Shown piece after piece: positions 9,347 through 17,521 of a stretch of DNA of 42,725 bases. A program made the position numbers and the translations under genes. The notes under the pieces are model-generated. The model made no database searches and was not told the origin of the DNA. It worked only from the letters and a program-made list of their open reading frames with translations. Each line of letters begins with the position of its first letter. Position 1 is the stretch's first letter. Origin of the DNA: an uncultured Acinetobacter sp. Its GTDB lineage: Bacteria; Pseudomonadota; Gammaproteobacteria; Pseudomonadales; Moraxellaceae. Location: positions 1 to 42,725 of the forward strand of contig CANQWW010000006.1 of assembly GCA_947627655.1 (NCBI GenBank). The letters run 5' to 3'.

Positions 9347-10205
9347 TCACTATATTTTGCTTTTAATTTGATCATTTAATTTAAGCGGAATCGTCAAGGA
9401 ATAAAAGCCTTAGAATTTAGCGTTCATTAAAAACCAGTTTTCAGCTGAATGCAGGAGCAAGTTCATCCTGAAAATCGGCGTGTCGTCATATAAATCTATT
9501 CCATCTAGATACCTAAAAAGTAGTTTTATTAATTTATTTATATAAATCTGTGATTTACATAAAGGTGGTGGATTGGACAATTTTTTTGTAAATAAGTTTG
9601 ACTACAATAATCCTCATAAAATGAATCAAAGCTCAAATGATTCTTCATAAATTGTGCGCTATTAATAGAGAGAAATTAAAAACTTACACACTAATGACAA
9701 GGTGGAAAATATCCAATTAATAAAATTAATTTATTAATATATTAACAATTGTTAATAAAAAGCAATAATACATTGGCTTAAGACACCGCATAATGTGCAA
9801 CTTTTCATCTGAATGCTCCTTTTATGTAGTGTGAACAGATTATCCTGAAGGAGGTTGGCCATTACAGAGCATTCAAAAATAGCATGTTTTACCGAATTAA
9901 AAGATCTTGGGTTGGGCTTTTGTAGATACAGTTCAGATGCAATGCTGAATCTGCTAAACAACCAGCTCAATCAGAGAAGGTTAAAACAGGATATTTTTAA
10001 AATGAAGTTTTGAGTGTGGATACAGTCTTGATGACAGGTATCGACGAATTTGAATCAGGTGCTGAATTGTTTTGTTTTTCTAAAAGCTGTTGTTGTCCAT
10101 GCTGAAAGTAAAAGTAGATGAGTTCAATTGATTTAATCTGTTCTCAGGCCACATAAGATTACTTTTAGAACAACAAAAATTCAGAATCATCTTGGGCAAA
10201 TAATT
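9347..10205 (+). other. 859-base AT-rich spacer without an assured gene
   Basis: No ORF here is convincing. A perfect 16-base palindrome ATTAACAATTGTTAAT is at 9741-9756. A near-consensus ribosome site AAGGAGG at 9848-9854 precedes a 53-codon open frame to 10013 that has only TTG (9855) or ATT (9861) as starts; it is not recognised. A 72-codon leftward frame (9752-9970) starts with TTG and looks like chance. The promoter of gltS must lie in the last 200 bases but no clear hexamer pair was found. Confidence 0.5.
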
Positions 10206-11444
10206 ATGGATTTTACTTTTGACGCATTTTATACCTTGATTGCCGCAGTGATTGTATTACTGCTGGGGCGTTTCCTGGTCAATAAAATCGATTTTTTAAA
10301 GCGCTACAATATTCCTGAGCCAGTGGCCGGTGGTCTGGTAGCTGCAGTTATCTCCTTGCTGGTCCACTCTTTCTGGGGCTACAGCATTACCACCAGTGCC
10401 GAATTACAAACCAGCTTTATGCTGATTTTCTTCGCGTCGATTGGTCTTAGTGCAAACTTCGCCAAGCTACGTGCAGGGGGGATCGGCTTGGTGATTTTCC
10501 TGATCGCCATATCTGTATTTATTGTAGTGCAAAACACGGTCGGTATGACGCTGGCGATGCTTCTGGGAATCGATCCGCTGATTGGTTTGATTGCCGGCTC
10601 TGTAACTTTAACCGGGGGGCATGGTACAGCAGGAGCCTGGGGTACTATTTTCGAAACAGAGTATGGCATTCAGGGTGCGCTAGTACTGGGTATGGCGAGT
10701 GCTACTTTTGGTCTGATCATTGGCGGTATTATTGGTGGTCCATTAGCAAAGTTATTAATTAACCGTTATCAGCTGGCTGCACCGCGTACCGATGCACAAG
10801 TAGAAAAAAGTGATAGCACGCCGCAGGATATTAATTCTACTGAATATGTGCCTTTTGAATTCCCGCATCGAGTTCGTCTGATCACTGCTGATAACGCAAT
10901 TACCACTTTAGGTTTATTTGCGGCATGTCTGGCATTTGCTGAGTTTATGACAGGCTTCAGTAAAGATACCGTATTTGAACTGCCAACTTTCGTCTGGGCT
11001 TTGGCTGGTGGTGTTTTGCTACGTAATATCCTGGAAGGAATCTTTAAGGTTCAAATCTTTGACCGTGCAATTGATGTATTTGGTAATGCATCGTTGTCAC
11101 TCTATCTGGCGATGGCGCTGTTATCTTTAAAGCTATGGCAGCTGGCAGATCTGGCAGGTCCGTTGATGGTAATTCTGGGTGCCCAGACCTTGACAATGGC
11201 ATTGTATGCAGCCTTTGTGACCTTCCGTGTCATGGGGAAAAACTACGATGCCGCAGTTTTGGCAGCAGGCCATTGCGGTTTTGGTATGGGAGCAACACCT
11301 ACTGCGGTGGCGAACATGCAGGCCATTACCAACATGTATGGTAATTCACACAAGGCCTTCTTGATTGTACCGTTATGTGGTGCATTCTTTGTGGACTTGA
11401 TTAATGCCACTGTCATTCAAACGATCTTGAAATTTTTCGTATAA
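10206..11444 (+). CDS. gltS: Sodium/glutamate symporter GltS
   Basis: A 412-residue inner-membrane protein with about ten hydrophobic helices. The start is typical of GltS (FDAFYTLIAAVIVLLLG), followed by IPEPVAGGL and the reentrant-loop segments TLTGGHGTAGAW (about residue 135) and AGHCGFGMGATPTAVANM in the second half. GltS imports L-glutamate with sodium. Length agrees with the family (about 400). The next gene, an alanine/glycine symporter, begins 54 bases later on the same strand, so both may be one amino-acid uptake unit ending at the terminator near 13.0 kb. Confidence 0.93.
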   Translation: MDFTFDAFYTLIAAVIVLLLGRFLVNKIDFLKRYNIPEPVAGGLVAAVISLLVHSFWGYSITTSAELQTSFMLIFFASIGLSANFAKLRAGGIGLVIFLIAISVFIVVQNTVGMTLAMLLGIDPLIGLIAGSVTLTGGHGTAGAWGTIFETEYGIQGALVLGMASATFGLIIGGIIGGPLAKLLINRYQLAAPRTDAQVEKSDSTPQDINSTEYVPFEFPHRVRLITADNAITTLGLFAACLAFAEFMTGFSKDTVFELPTFVWALAGGVLLRNILEGIFKVQIFDRAIDVFGNASLSLYLAMALLSLKLWQLADLAGPLMVILGAQTLTMALYAAFVTFRVMGKNYDAAVLAAGHCGFGMGATPTAVANMQAITNMYGNSHKAFLIVPLCGAFFVDLINATVIQTILKFFV

Positions 11445-11498
11445 CTACAGGGAAGTAGGGATGCTGGTAATAACTATCATGCTTGATGAGGGACTAGG

Positions 11499-12974
11499 AT
11501 GAACGAGCAATTAAATGACATTCTGCTAGGCTGGGTAAACGCATTAAACGGACCTTTGTGGGATTTTCTGGTCATCTTTCTGGTCGCCGTCGGTATCCTG
11601 TATACCATTTTGACTGGCGCCGTGCAGGTACGCCTGTTCTGGCACAGTATCAAGGTGATGAAAGGTAGCCGGACCAAAACCCAGGATGTACATGGTATTA
11701 CGCCATTTCAGGCTTTTGTCACAGGCTTGGCCAGTCGTGTCGGGGTGGGTAATGTCGCTGGGGTGGCGATCGCAATTGCGATTGGCGGTCCCGGGGCGGT
11801 GTTCTGGATGTGGTTTACTGCATTCCTGGGCATGAGTTCGGCATTTGTCGAATCTTCCCTGGCACAGCTCTTCAAGATCCGTGATGCCCAGAACAAACAG
11901 TTTCGTGGTGGCCCGGCGTATTACATTACTCAGGGGCTGAAACAGAAATGGCTTGGTATTGTCTTTGCGGTAGCCCTGATTCTGACCTACGGGTTTGTCT
12001 TTAATGCCGTACAGGCCAATGCCATTATTGGTGCCACGTCACATGCTTGGGGCTGGGACCGGGCTAACCTGAATTTCTCTCTGGGCCGTTTTAGCCTGGA
12101 AGTGTCGTGGTTAGGCTTATTTCTGGTGCTGATGACTGCGGCCATCATCTTTGGCGGGATTAAGCGGATTGCTAAAGTGGCAGAAAGCTTTGTGCCTTTT
12201 ATGGCACTCCTCTATCTGATCGTGGCGCTTTATATTGCTGTGATCAATTACGATATGCTGCCATCCATGTTCCAGCTGATTTTCAGCAAAGCATTCGAAT
12301 TTGAAGCAGCCGCAGGTGGTTTTTTTGGAGCCATGATTTCCATTGCCATGATGATGGGCATCAAGCGTGGCCTGTTTTCCAATGAAGCCGGGATGGGTTC
12401 TGCACCGAATGCTGCTGCTGCCTCGGATGTCAAGCATCCAGTCAAACAAGGACTGGTACAAATGCTGGGTGTATTCGTGGATACCTTTGTGGTGTGTTCA
12501 TGTACCGCAATCGTTATTCTGGCATCAGGCCTGTATGAAAATGCCGGATTTGAAGGCGTTACCCTGACCCAGATGGCGCTTGAAAGCCAGATTGGGGAAT
12601 GGGGTGATGACTTCCTCGCTTTGATTCTGTTCCTGTTTGCCTATTCTTCGATTATTGGTAATTATGCCTATGCCGAAGGGAATGTGCAGTTCATTAACAA
12701 CAATCCACGCGTGATGATGATATTCCGTTTACTGGTCCTGTTTATGGTGTATTTCGGTTCAATTGCCAGTGTGCCGTTGATCTGGAATATGGCAGACCTG
12801 TTTATGGGGATTATGGCAAGTATCAACCTGGTGGCTATTCTGTTATTGATGCCATTTGTCTTGATGCTGCTGAAGGATTACACGGGTCAGTTAAAACAAG
12901 GCATAAAAGAGCCAGTGTTTAAATTGGATCAACATCCTAAGTTCAAGGACAAAGTTAAATCTGATATCTGGTAA
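11499..12974 (+). CDS. Alanine/glycine:cation symporter (AgcS/AlsT family)
   Basis: A 491-residue membrane protein of about 11 helices. Family signatures include FQAFVTGLASRVGVGNVAG, GGPGAVFWMWFTAFLGMSS and FRGGPAYYI, and GIKRGLFSNEAGMGSAPNAA in the middle. AgcS proteins import D/L-alanine or glycine with sodium or protons. A ribosome site (GGGACTAGG) ends directly at the ATG, somewhat close. It follows gltS by 54 bases and is followed by a strong terminator, which makes it the last gene of that transcript. Confidence 0.92.
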   Translation: MNEQLNDILLGWVNALNGPLWDFLVIFLVAVGILYTILTGAVQVRLFWHSIKVMKGSRTKTQDVHGITPFQAFVTGLASRVGVGNVAGVAIAIAIGGPGAVFWMWFTAFLGMSSAFVESSLAQLFKIRDAQNKQFRGGPAYYITQGLKQKWLGIVFAVALILTYGFVFNAVQANAIIGATSHAWGWDRANLNFSLGRFSLEVSWLGLFLVLMTAAIIFGGIKRIAKVAESFVPFMALLYLIVALYIAVINYDMLPSMFQLIFSKAFEFEAAAGGFFGAMISIAMMMGIKRGLFSNEAGMGSAPNAAAASDVKHPVKQGLVQMLGVFVDTFVVCSCTAIVILASGLYENAGFEGVTLTQMALESQIGEWGDDFLALILFLFAYSSIIGNYAYAEGNVQFINNNPRVMMIFRLLVLFMVYFGSIASVPLIWNMADLFMGIMASINLVAILLLMPFVLMLLKDYTGQLKQGIKEPVFKLDQHPKFKDKVKSDIW

Positions 12975-12984
12975 AAACTGGATT

Positions 12985-13014
12985 AAAAAAGCCCCGAGTC
13001 ATCGGGGCTTTTTT
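12985..13014 (+). terminator. Rho-independent terminator after the AgcS gene
   Basis: The stem GCCCCGA/TCGGGGC (12991-12997 with 13002-13008, loop GTCA) is followed by six T and preceded by six A. It lies 17 bases after the AgcS stop. Confidence 0.9.
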
Positions 13015-13056
13015 GCAGCACAATATGACTGAACCATCTTAGGATAAAAAAACACC

Positions 13057-13206
13057 ATGCGTCTCCAGTTCGCCAAAGGCGCTACAGTCGAACTGGAGAC
13101 AGAAGAAAAAAATCTGCAAAAAAAACTGGTGACTGCATGGAGCCATCATTCAGGTCGGGATAAGTCAATTAAACGGTATACGCATTTTACGAAATTCAAC
13201 AGTTAA
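13057..13206 (+). CDS. Possible 49-residue small ORF containing a strong inverted repeat
   Basis: An ATG at 13057 opens 49 codons to TAA at 13204. The product is basic and polar (starts MRLQFAKGATVELETEEK) and is not recognised. AGGA lies 12 bases upstream of the ATG, too far to be a good ribosome site. The first half of the frame overlaps a perfect 12-bp inverted repeat, so the conserved element could be an RNA or DNA hairpin rather than a protein. Treat as uncertain. Confidence 0.25.
   Translation: MRLQFAKGATVELETEEKNLQKKLVTAWSHHSGRDKSIKRYTHFTKFNS
13061..13100. repeat. Perfect 12-bp inverted repeat
   Basis: GTCTCCAGTTCG at 13061-13072 and its exact complement CGAACTGGAGAC at 13089-13100 flank a 16-base loop. 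There is no T run after it on the plus strand. On the minus strand it is followed by GCATGG and then a T-rich run, so a weak leftward terminator is possible, but no leftward gene ends here. Function unknown. Confidence 0.75.
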
Positions 13207-13259
13207 TTTAGGATGGTGTTTATACACTATGCTGCAATTCAATTGAGGATAGGTGCTAC

Positions 13260-14282
13260 ATGCAAAAAAATGGGATAAACGTCTTAATACTCAGTGTGTT
13301 GACTCTGATCGGGTGTCAGACTGTACCTGAAACAACCATGGGGGAGACTATGAGGTCAGCTTCCCCACAGACGCTTTCATCTCATGCACAGGCACGTCCG
13401 AACCAAATTGATTTTCATAAGCTCAAACAGACTGAGCAGCGGCCGGTGGTTGCCTTGGTGCTCGGCAGTGGAGGCGCACGGGGCTATGCACATATTGGCG
13501 CGATTGAAGTATTGGAAGAGGCAGGGATTCGACCAGATCTGATAGTCGGAACCAGTGCCGGCAGTCTTGTGGGTTCACTTTATGCCAGCGGTAAACCGGC
13601 AATTGAGCTCCGTAATATTGCCCTGACCATGAAAGCCAATGATGTACGTGATTTCAGGCTGGATCGGAAAGGCTTTTTTGATGGAGGAAAAGTCGCAGAT
13701 TATGTCAATCTGCAAGTGGACAACACCTCGCTACAAGACCTGAAAATTCCGATGTTTGTGGTGGCGACCGAATTAAAAGAAGGGAAAAAAGTCGTATTCA
13801 ATTACGGCGATACCGGGCAGGCTGTACGTGCTTCGGTGGCCATTCCGAGTATGTTTATTCCCACCATGATTGCAGACAAGGAATATGTGGACGGTGGTCT
13901 GGTCAGTCCGGTGCCAGTCGATGTGGCCCGCGAGCTGGGTGCGGATATTATTATTGCCGTCGATATTCTGGCCCAGCCGATACATACCGAAACCACCAAT
14001 GTCTGGGGGCTATTTAACCAGAATATTAATATCATGCAAAAACATCTCGCCTTTGAAGAACTCCAGCATGCCGATGTGGTGATTCAGCCTGATTTGCGTG
14101 AAAAAGGGCATATTTTCGATGTTCGTGGCCGAAGCATGACAATGGAAGCCGGTATTCAAGCTGCCCGGGCGAAACTGCATGAAATTGAACAGGTCTATCA
14201 GCAGTATAATTACCCGCAGGGCCATCAGATTCTACAATTCTATGCTCGGGAAAGTCTCAATAAGACGCAAACTGAAAAATAA
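13260..14282 (+). CDS. Patatin-like phospholipase lipoprotein (RssA-type)
   Basis: A 340-residue probable lipoprotein: an N-terminal hydrophobic stretch ends in the lipobox LIGC with Cys19. The patatin domain begins with the oxyanion-hole loop GSGGARG (69-75), carries the nucleophile elbow GTSAG with Ser99, and the dyad aspartate in DGG at Asp211. All catalytic parts are intact, so an active Ser-Asp lipid acyl hydrolase anchored in the envelope is likely. RssA homologues usually lack this lipoprotein signal, so the location is a noteworthy difference. An AT-rich terminator follows. Confidence 0.88.
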   Translation: MQKNGINVLILSVLTLIGCQTVPETTMGETMRSASPQTLSSHAQARPNQIDFHKLKQTEQRPVVALVLGSGGARGYAHIGAIEVLEEAGIRPDLIVGTSAGSLVGSLYASGKPAIELRNIALTMKANDVRDFRLDRKGFFDGGKVADYVNLQVDNTSLQDLKIPMFVVATELKEGKKVVFNYGDTGQAVRASVAIPSMFIPTMIADKEYVDGGLVSPVPVDVARELGADIIIAVDILAQPIHTETTNVWGLFNQNINIMQKHLAFEELQHADVVIQPDLREKGHIFDVRGRSMTMEAGIQAARAKLHEIEQVYQQYNYPQGHQILQFYARESLNKTQTEK

Positions 14283-14333
14283 AGCATCTCATCGCAAGCG
14301 CTATCCACCAGGTTTTTTATAGAGAAAGCTATT

Positions 14334-14371
14334 TACACTTATAAGTAATCATTATAAGTGTATGGTTTTTT
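14334..14371 (+). terminator. AT-rich Rho-independent terminator after the patatin gene
   Basis: A perfect 11-bp stem TACACTTATAA/TTATAAGTGTA (14334-14344 with 14352-14362, loop GTAATCA) is followed by TGG and six T. It lies 51 bases after the patatin stop. The stem is poor in G-C, but its length and T run support termination. The rest of 14283-14548 is AT-rich and shows nothing else. Confidence 0.65.
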
Positions 14372-14548
14372 AGAACGATAAGTTAAGCGTTATTAACTAT
14401 AGCTTATAAATGAAATTTATATTTAAAAATAAATAAGATATTGAATGTTAATATATTATATTTAAAACTTATAAAGTGGGTCAATTGTTTAAATCATTTT
14501 TCAAGGCTGCTATATACTTAAGTTTATCAAACGTTTTAAATATAAGTC

Positions 14549-14605
14549 ATGGCAAACTATGCTATAGACATGATTAATAACATGAAACATGGGGTGAGTA
14601 GATGA
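14549..14605 (+). CDS. Possible 18-residue leader peptide
   Basis: An ATG at 14549 opens an 18-codon frame (MANYAIDMINNMKHGVSR) whose TGA overlaps the ATG of the 58-residue gene as ATGA. Such overlap is typical of translational coupling. There is no strong ribosome site in front (TATAAGTC only), and no regulatory amino-acid run. It may be chance. Confidence 0.25.
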   Translation: MANYAIDMINNMKHGVSR

Positions 14606-14778
14606 ATACTCTAAAGATGGGACAGCGGGTCCAGTTGGCGCAATTTGAAAATTACGAATTTACCATTACTGAAATCCATCAGGATGGTACGTATTCGGTA
14701 GAAACGCAGTTAGATGGACAACAGGTGTTGGCTTATCACAATGTTGCCGGTGAAATGCTGAAAGTGATCGATCAATAA
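14602..14778 (+). CDS. Small conserved-type hypothetical protein (58 aa)
   Basis: An ATG at 14602 follows the strong purine-rich site GGGGTGAG and opens 58 codons to TAA. The acidic soluble product starts MNTLKMGQRVQLAQFENYEF and ends MLKVIDQ; alternating hydrophobic residues suggest a small all-beta fold (for example an SH3- or KOW-like barrel), but this is only an impression. I do not recognise the family. It sits alone between the patatin terminator and a strong hairpin, so it is probably its own short transcript. Confidence 0.6.
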   Translation: MNTLKMGQRVQLAQFENYEFTITEIHQDGTYSVETQLDGQQVLAYHNVAGEMLKVIDQ

Positions 14779-14790
14779 CTATTGGCTAAG

Positions 14791-14832
14791 CAGCATGTCC
14801 ATATTTCTCCTTCTTTTAATATGGACATGTTG
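14791..14832. repeat. 15-bp inverted repeat after the 58-residue gene
   Basis: CAGCATGTCCATATT at 14791-14805 pairs with AATATGGACATGTTG at 14818-14832, with one G-T pair and a pyrimidine loop of 12 bases. No T run follows on either strand, so it is not a classic terminator. It could stabilise the mRNA end, act as a Rho-assisted stop or be part of a small RNA. The 230 bases that follow up to the thioesterase gene show nothing else that I can name. Confidence 0.6.
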
Positions 14833-15064
14833 AGCTAGATGCTGAGCGAAAAAACTAAACATATCTGCTGATCTGATGAGAACTAGAACTAAAACAGCAG
14901 CAAAACCAGCTACTCTCTGCTCTGATTATATTTTTTTCTGTATGAAATCATTTTGAATATAAATAATAATGATGTAATTTTTGCCGAATAGAACATTTTA
15001 ATAGCGGTAAAGGCGATATAATAATGCGCTATTTCATTGTCATTCAAAAAGTTCAGAGAAAGCG

Positions 15065-15583
15065 ATGGCCCCATTAGATCAAATTGCACGAGTTTCGGAC
15101 GATCAGTCAGAGTTAACCATGAGCGTTCTTATGACGCCAGACATGGCGAATTTCTCCGGAAATGTACATGGTGGTACTATTCTGAAACTGCTGGATCAGG
15201 TGGCCTATGCCTGTGCAAGCCGTTACTCGGGGAGCTATGTGGTCACGTTGTCAGTAGATAAGGTGAATTTTAAAGAACCAATCCATGTTGGCGAGTTGGT
15301 GACTTTTCTCGCCAGTGTCAACCATGTGGGGCGCACCTCAATGGAGATTGGCATTCGTGTTGAAGCGCAAAATATTCAAAAACGTACCGTTCGACATACC
15401 AATAGCTGTTATTTCACCATGGTGGCAGTCGATGAAAATGGTAAGCCAAAACAGATTCCAGCCTTGAATCTGGATAATGACTGGAAACGTTGCCGTTTTG
15501 AAGCAGCAGAACAACGTAAAGTGGCGCGCTTACAGGAAAATCATCATCCTTCCTGCAGTATTTATAAGAAATCAGCACAATAA
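15065..15583 (+). CDS. Acyl-CoA thioesterase, hotdog fold (YciA/BACH type)
   Basis: A 172-residue soluble protein. The hotdog signature is clear: NFSGNVHGGTILKLLDQVAY, with the Asn and HGG motif before the central helix and Asp in LLDQ, followed by the beta strands VVTLSVDKVNFKEPIHVGE and HVGRTSMEIGIRVEAQN. Members hydrolyse acyl-CoA esters and help set CoA and fatty-acyl pools. Length and start fit the family; the short purine run AGAGAAAG precedes the ATG. A terminator follows directly. Confidence 0.9.
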   Translation: MAPLDQIARVSDDQSELTMSVLMTPDMANFSGNVHGGTILKLLDQVAYACASRYSGSYVVTLSVDKVNFKEPIHVGELVTFLASVNHVGRTSMEIGIRVEAQNIQKRTVRHTNSCYFTMVAVDENGKPKQIPALNLDNDWKRCRFEAAEQRKVARLQENHHPSCSIYKKSAQ

Positions 15584-15597
15584 ATGCTGATTAAAAA

Positions 15598-15623
15598 GAC
15601 CTCCAGCTTGGAGGTCTTTTTTT
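15598..15623 (+). terminator. Rho-independent terminator after the thioesterase gene
   Basis: Stem GACCTCCA/TGGAGGTC (15598-15605 with 15609-15616, loop GCT), followed by seven T and preceded by five A. It separates the thioesterase gene from the TetR unit. Confidence 0.9.
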
Positions 15624-15686
15624 ATTCGGATTTTGTATGGGTATTGCTTTAAGGACTGGTGCTTGGCTTATAGATCACCTAGAATG

Positions 15687-15704
15687 AAACGATACGTATC
15701 GTTT
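15687..15704. promoter_or_regulatory. Perfect 18-bp palindrome, probable TetR operator
   Basis: AAACGATACGTATCGTTT is fully self-complementary and ends 24 bases before the tetR-type start codon. A TAGAAT hexamer at 15680-15685 lies directly before it, so the palindrome would cover the transcription start. Size, symmetry and place are those of a TetR-family autoregulatory operator. Which protein binds it is inferred from neighbourhood. Confidence 0.8.
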
Positions 15705-15728
15705 TATTTTTTGTATGGCTAGGTTTTT

Positions 15729-16292
15729 ATGCAGCTAGAAGAAAAAACCTCACGTCGCCAGGCTGCTATTTTTCAGGCAGTCACGGAGGCGCTGTCCGAA
15801 TGTGAATATCATCAGCTCACCATTGAAGATATTGCAGCACGGGCAGGGGTAGGTAAATCCACCATTTACCGCTGGTGGAAACATAAGTCAGAACTGGTAC
15901 TGGAAACTTTCCGAGCGCATACCGCGTCTGTATTTGACCTCGATTCTGCCCAGTCACTTGAAGCTAATCTCGTGCAGCAGTTAAGCCGTTTAGCTGAAGC
16001 ATTGAATCATCCTTTAGGACGGGCACTCTTGGTGGTGATGGCCAATCATCGCGAACTTGCCGGTGATTTTTTTCATCATTTTCTTTTACCACGTCGTGAA
16101 CAGATGCATGAACTACTGCGAAAATCTGTGGAACGCGGCGAAATCCGTGCCGATTATCCTTTTGATCTGATGTTGGACAGCCTGTATGGTCCGATTCATT
16201 ACAAGATTATTTTCTTTAACCGGATGCCGGATGAAGCCTATATTCGGGCCTTAGTCGCACTTGCTCTTCAGCCTGTACGTATGCGGGCATAA
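15729..16292 (+). CDS. TetR/AcrR family transcriptional regulator
   Basis: A 187-residue repressor-type protein. The N-terminal helix-turn-helix is in LTIEDIAARAGVGKSTIYRW at about residues 34-53, followed by KHKSELVLETF, as usual in TetR proteins. The C-terminal ligand domain (about 70-187) is helical and unspecific. A perfect palindrome in its own promoter suggests autorepression. The MFS gene begins 30 bases after its stop and LysR follows, so it probably controls the export gene with itself; the inducer is unknown. Confidence 0.92.
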   Translation: MQLEEKTSRRQAAIFQAVTEALSECEYHQLTIEDIAARAGVGKSTIYRWWKHKSELVLETFRAHTASVFDLDSAQSLEANLVQQLSRLAEALNHPLGRALLVVMANHRELAGDFFHHFLLPRREQMHELLRKSVERGEIRADYPFDLMLDSLYGPIHYKIIFFNRMPDEAYIRALVALALQPVRMRA

Positions 16293-16322
16293 GCTTTGAT
16301 TTGATACCAATAGTGGGTGTTT

Positions 16323-17507
16323 ATGTCTGCAATGACAGCAAATTTATGGAATCGCGCCTTTATTCTGTGTGTACTGAATAATTTGTTTTTATTTACCTAT
16401 TATTTTGCGCTGATTGCCATTCTACCGATTTATATCACCACTGAACTGGGCGGTAGTGTGAAGGAAGCTGGACTGGCTTTAACTCTGTTTCTGGTGTCTT
16501 CGATTGCAATTCGACCTTTTTCCGGCATGATTATCGAGAAAGTCGGGCAGAAACTTGCTATGCGTGGTTCAGGATTGTTATTTGCCCTGTTTGCATTTAG
16601 CTATTTGTTGGTGGATAGCATGACGTCGTTGTTCATCGTGCGTTTTCTGCATGGGATCTGGTTTAGTATTTTGACCACCGTGACCGTACCGGTAGCGAAT
16701 GACTTTATTCCGGATCAACGTAAGGGCGAAGGCATGGGTTATTTTGTCATGTCGACCAATCTTGGGGTGGTATTTGGTCCACTGCTTGCCCTAACCACCA
16801 TTCAGCTCACCAGTTATCAGGTGCTGTTCGGAATTTTGGCGGTGCTCATCAGTTTGGGCCTGTTTTTTAGTTTCCTGCTCGATATTGGTAATGCTCCGAA
16901 ACCGTTACAGTCAGCGCAAAACAAGACATTCAGCTGGCAGGATATCGTTGAAACCAAGGTCTTGGCCGTGAGCTTTATTGCCTTACTCACTGCATTTGCC
17001 TACTCCAGCATTACCAGCTTTATTACAGTCTTTGCTGAAACCAAAGGTTTATTGGCCTATGTTAGCCTGTTCTTTATCGTTTTTGCTGTGTCAATGCTGG
17101 TGGTGCGTCCGTGGGTGGGTCGGTTTTATGACCGTAAGGGAGCGGATGCGGTCATCTATCCCTCTTTCTTGTTTTTTATGGTCGGTCTGGTGATGGTGAC
17201 CTGGGTGAATCATCAATGGATGCTCTGGCTATCTGCCGTGTTTATCGGCATTGGTTATGGTTCATTATTTCCGTGTTTACAGACTCTGGCGATCCAGTCG
17301 GTGTCCAAGCAGCGTATGGGACATGCGATCTCGACCTTCTTTACCCTGTTTGATTTGGGACTTGCCATCGGTTCGGTGGCGATGGGGATCTTTATTGCCC
17401 ATTGGGGCTTTGAGACCACCTATATTATCTGTGCGATCACTGTCATACTCACCTTGCTGATCTATCGTCATACAGTATCCAAAAAAAGAGCGGCGGCTCC
17501 AGTATAA
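16323..17507 (+). CDS. MFS transporter, probable efflux pump
   Basis: A 394-residue, 12-helix major facilitator. Helix 1 is preceded by NLWNRAFILC. A divergent motif A is seen at FSGMIIEKVGQKLAMRGSG, and helix 5 has a YFVMSTNLGVVFGPLLA antiporter-like segment. It resembles the YhhS/arabinose-efflux-like group, but no substrate can be read. I chose ATG 16323 with GTGGG just upstream rather than the GTG two codons earlier. It lies between the TetR and LysR genes and is probably repressed by the TetR product. Confidence 0.85.
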   Translation: MSAMTANLWNRAFILCVLNNLFLFTYYFALIAILPIYITTELGGSVKEAGLALTLFLVSSIAIRPFSGMIIEKVGQKLAMRGSGLLFALFAFSYLLVDSMTSLFIVRFLHGIWFSILTTVTVPVANDFIPDQRKGEGMGYFVMSTNLGVVFGPLLALTTIQLTSYQVLFGILAVLISLGLFFSFLLDIGNAPKPLQSAQNKTFSWQDIVETKVLAVSFIALLTAFAYSSITSFITVFAETKGLLAYVSLFFIVFAVSMLVVRPWVGRFYDRKGADAVIYPSFLFFMVGLVMVTWVNHQWMLWLSAVFIGIGYGSLFPCLQTLAIQSVSKQRMGHAISTFFTLFDLGLAIGSVAMGIFIAHWGFETTYIICAITVILTLLIYRHTVSKKRAAAPV

Positions 17508-17521
17508 ATAGGTAGAAAATT

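Noticed and set aside
9752..9970. 72-codon leftward ORF in the nitroreductase-gltS spacer
   Set aside because: TTG start, no ribosome site, mixed composition without a domain-like pattern; probably chance.
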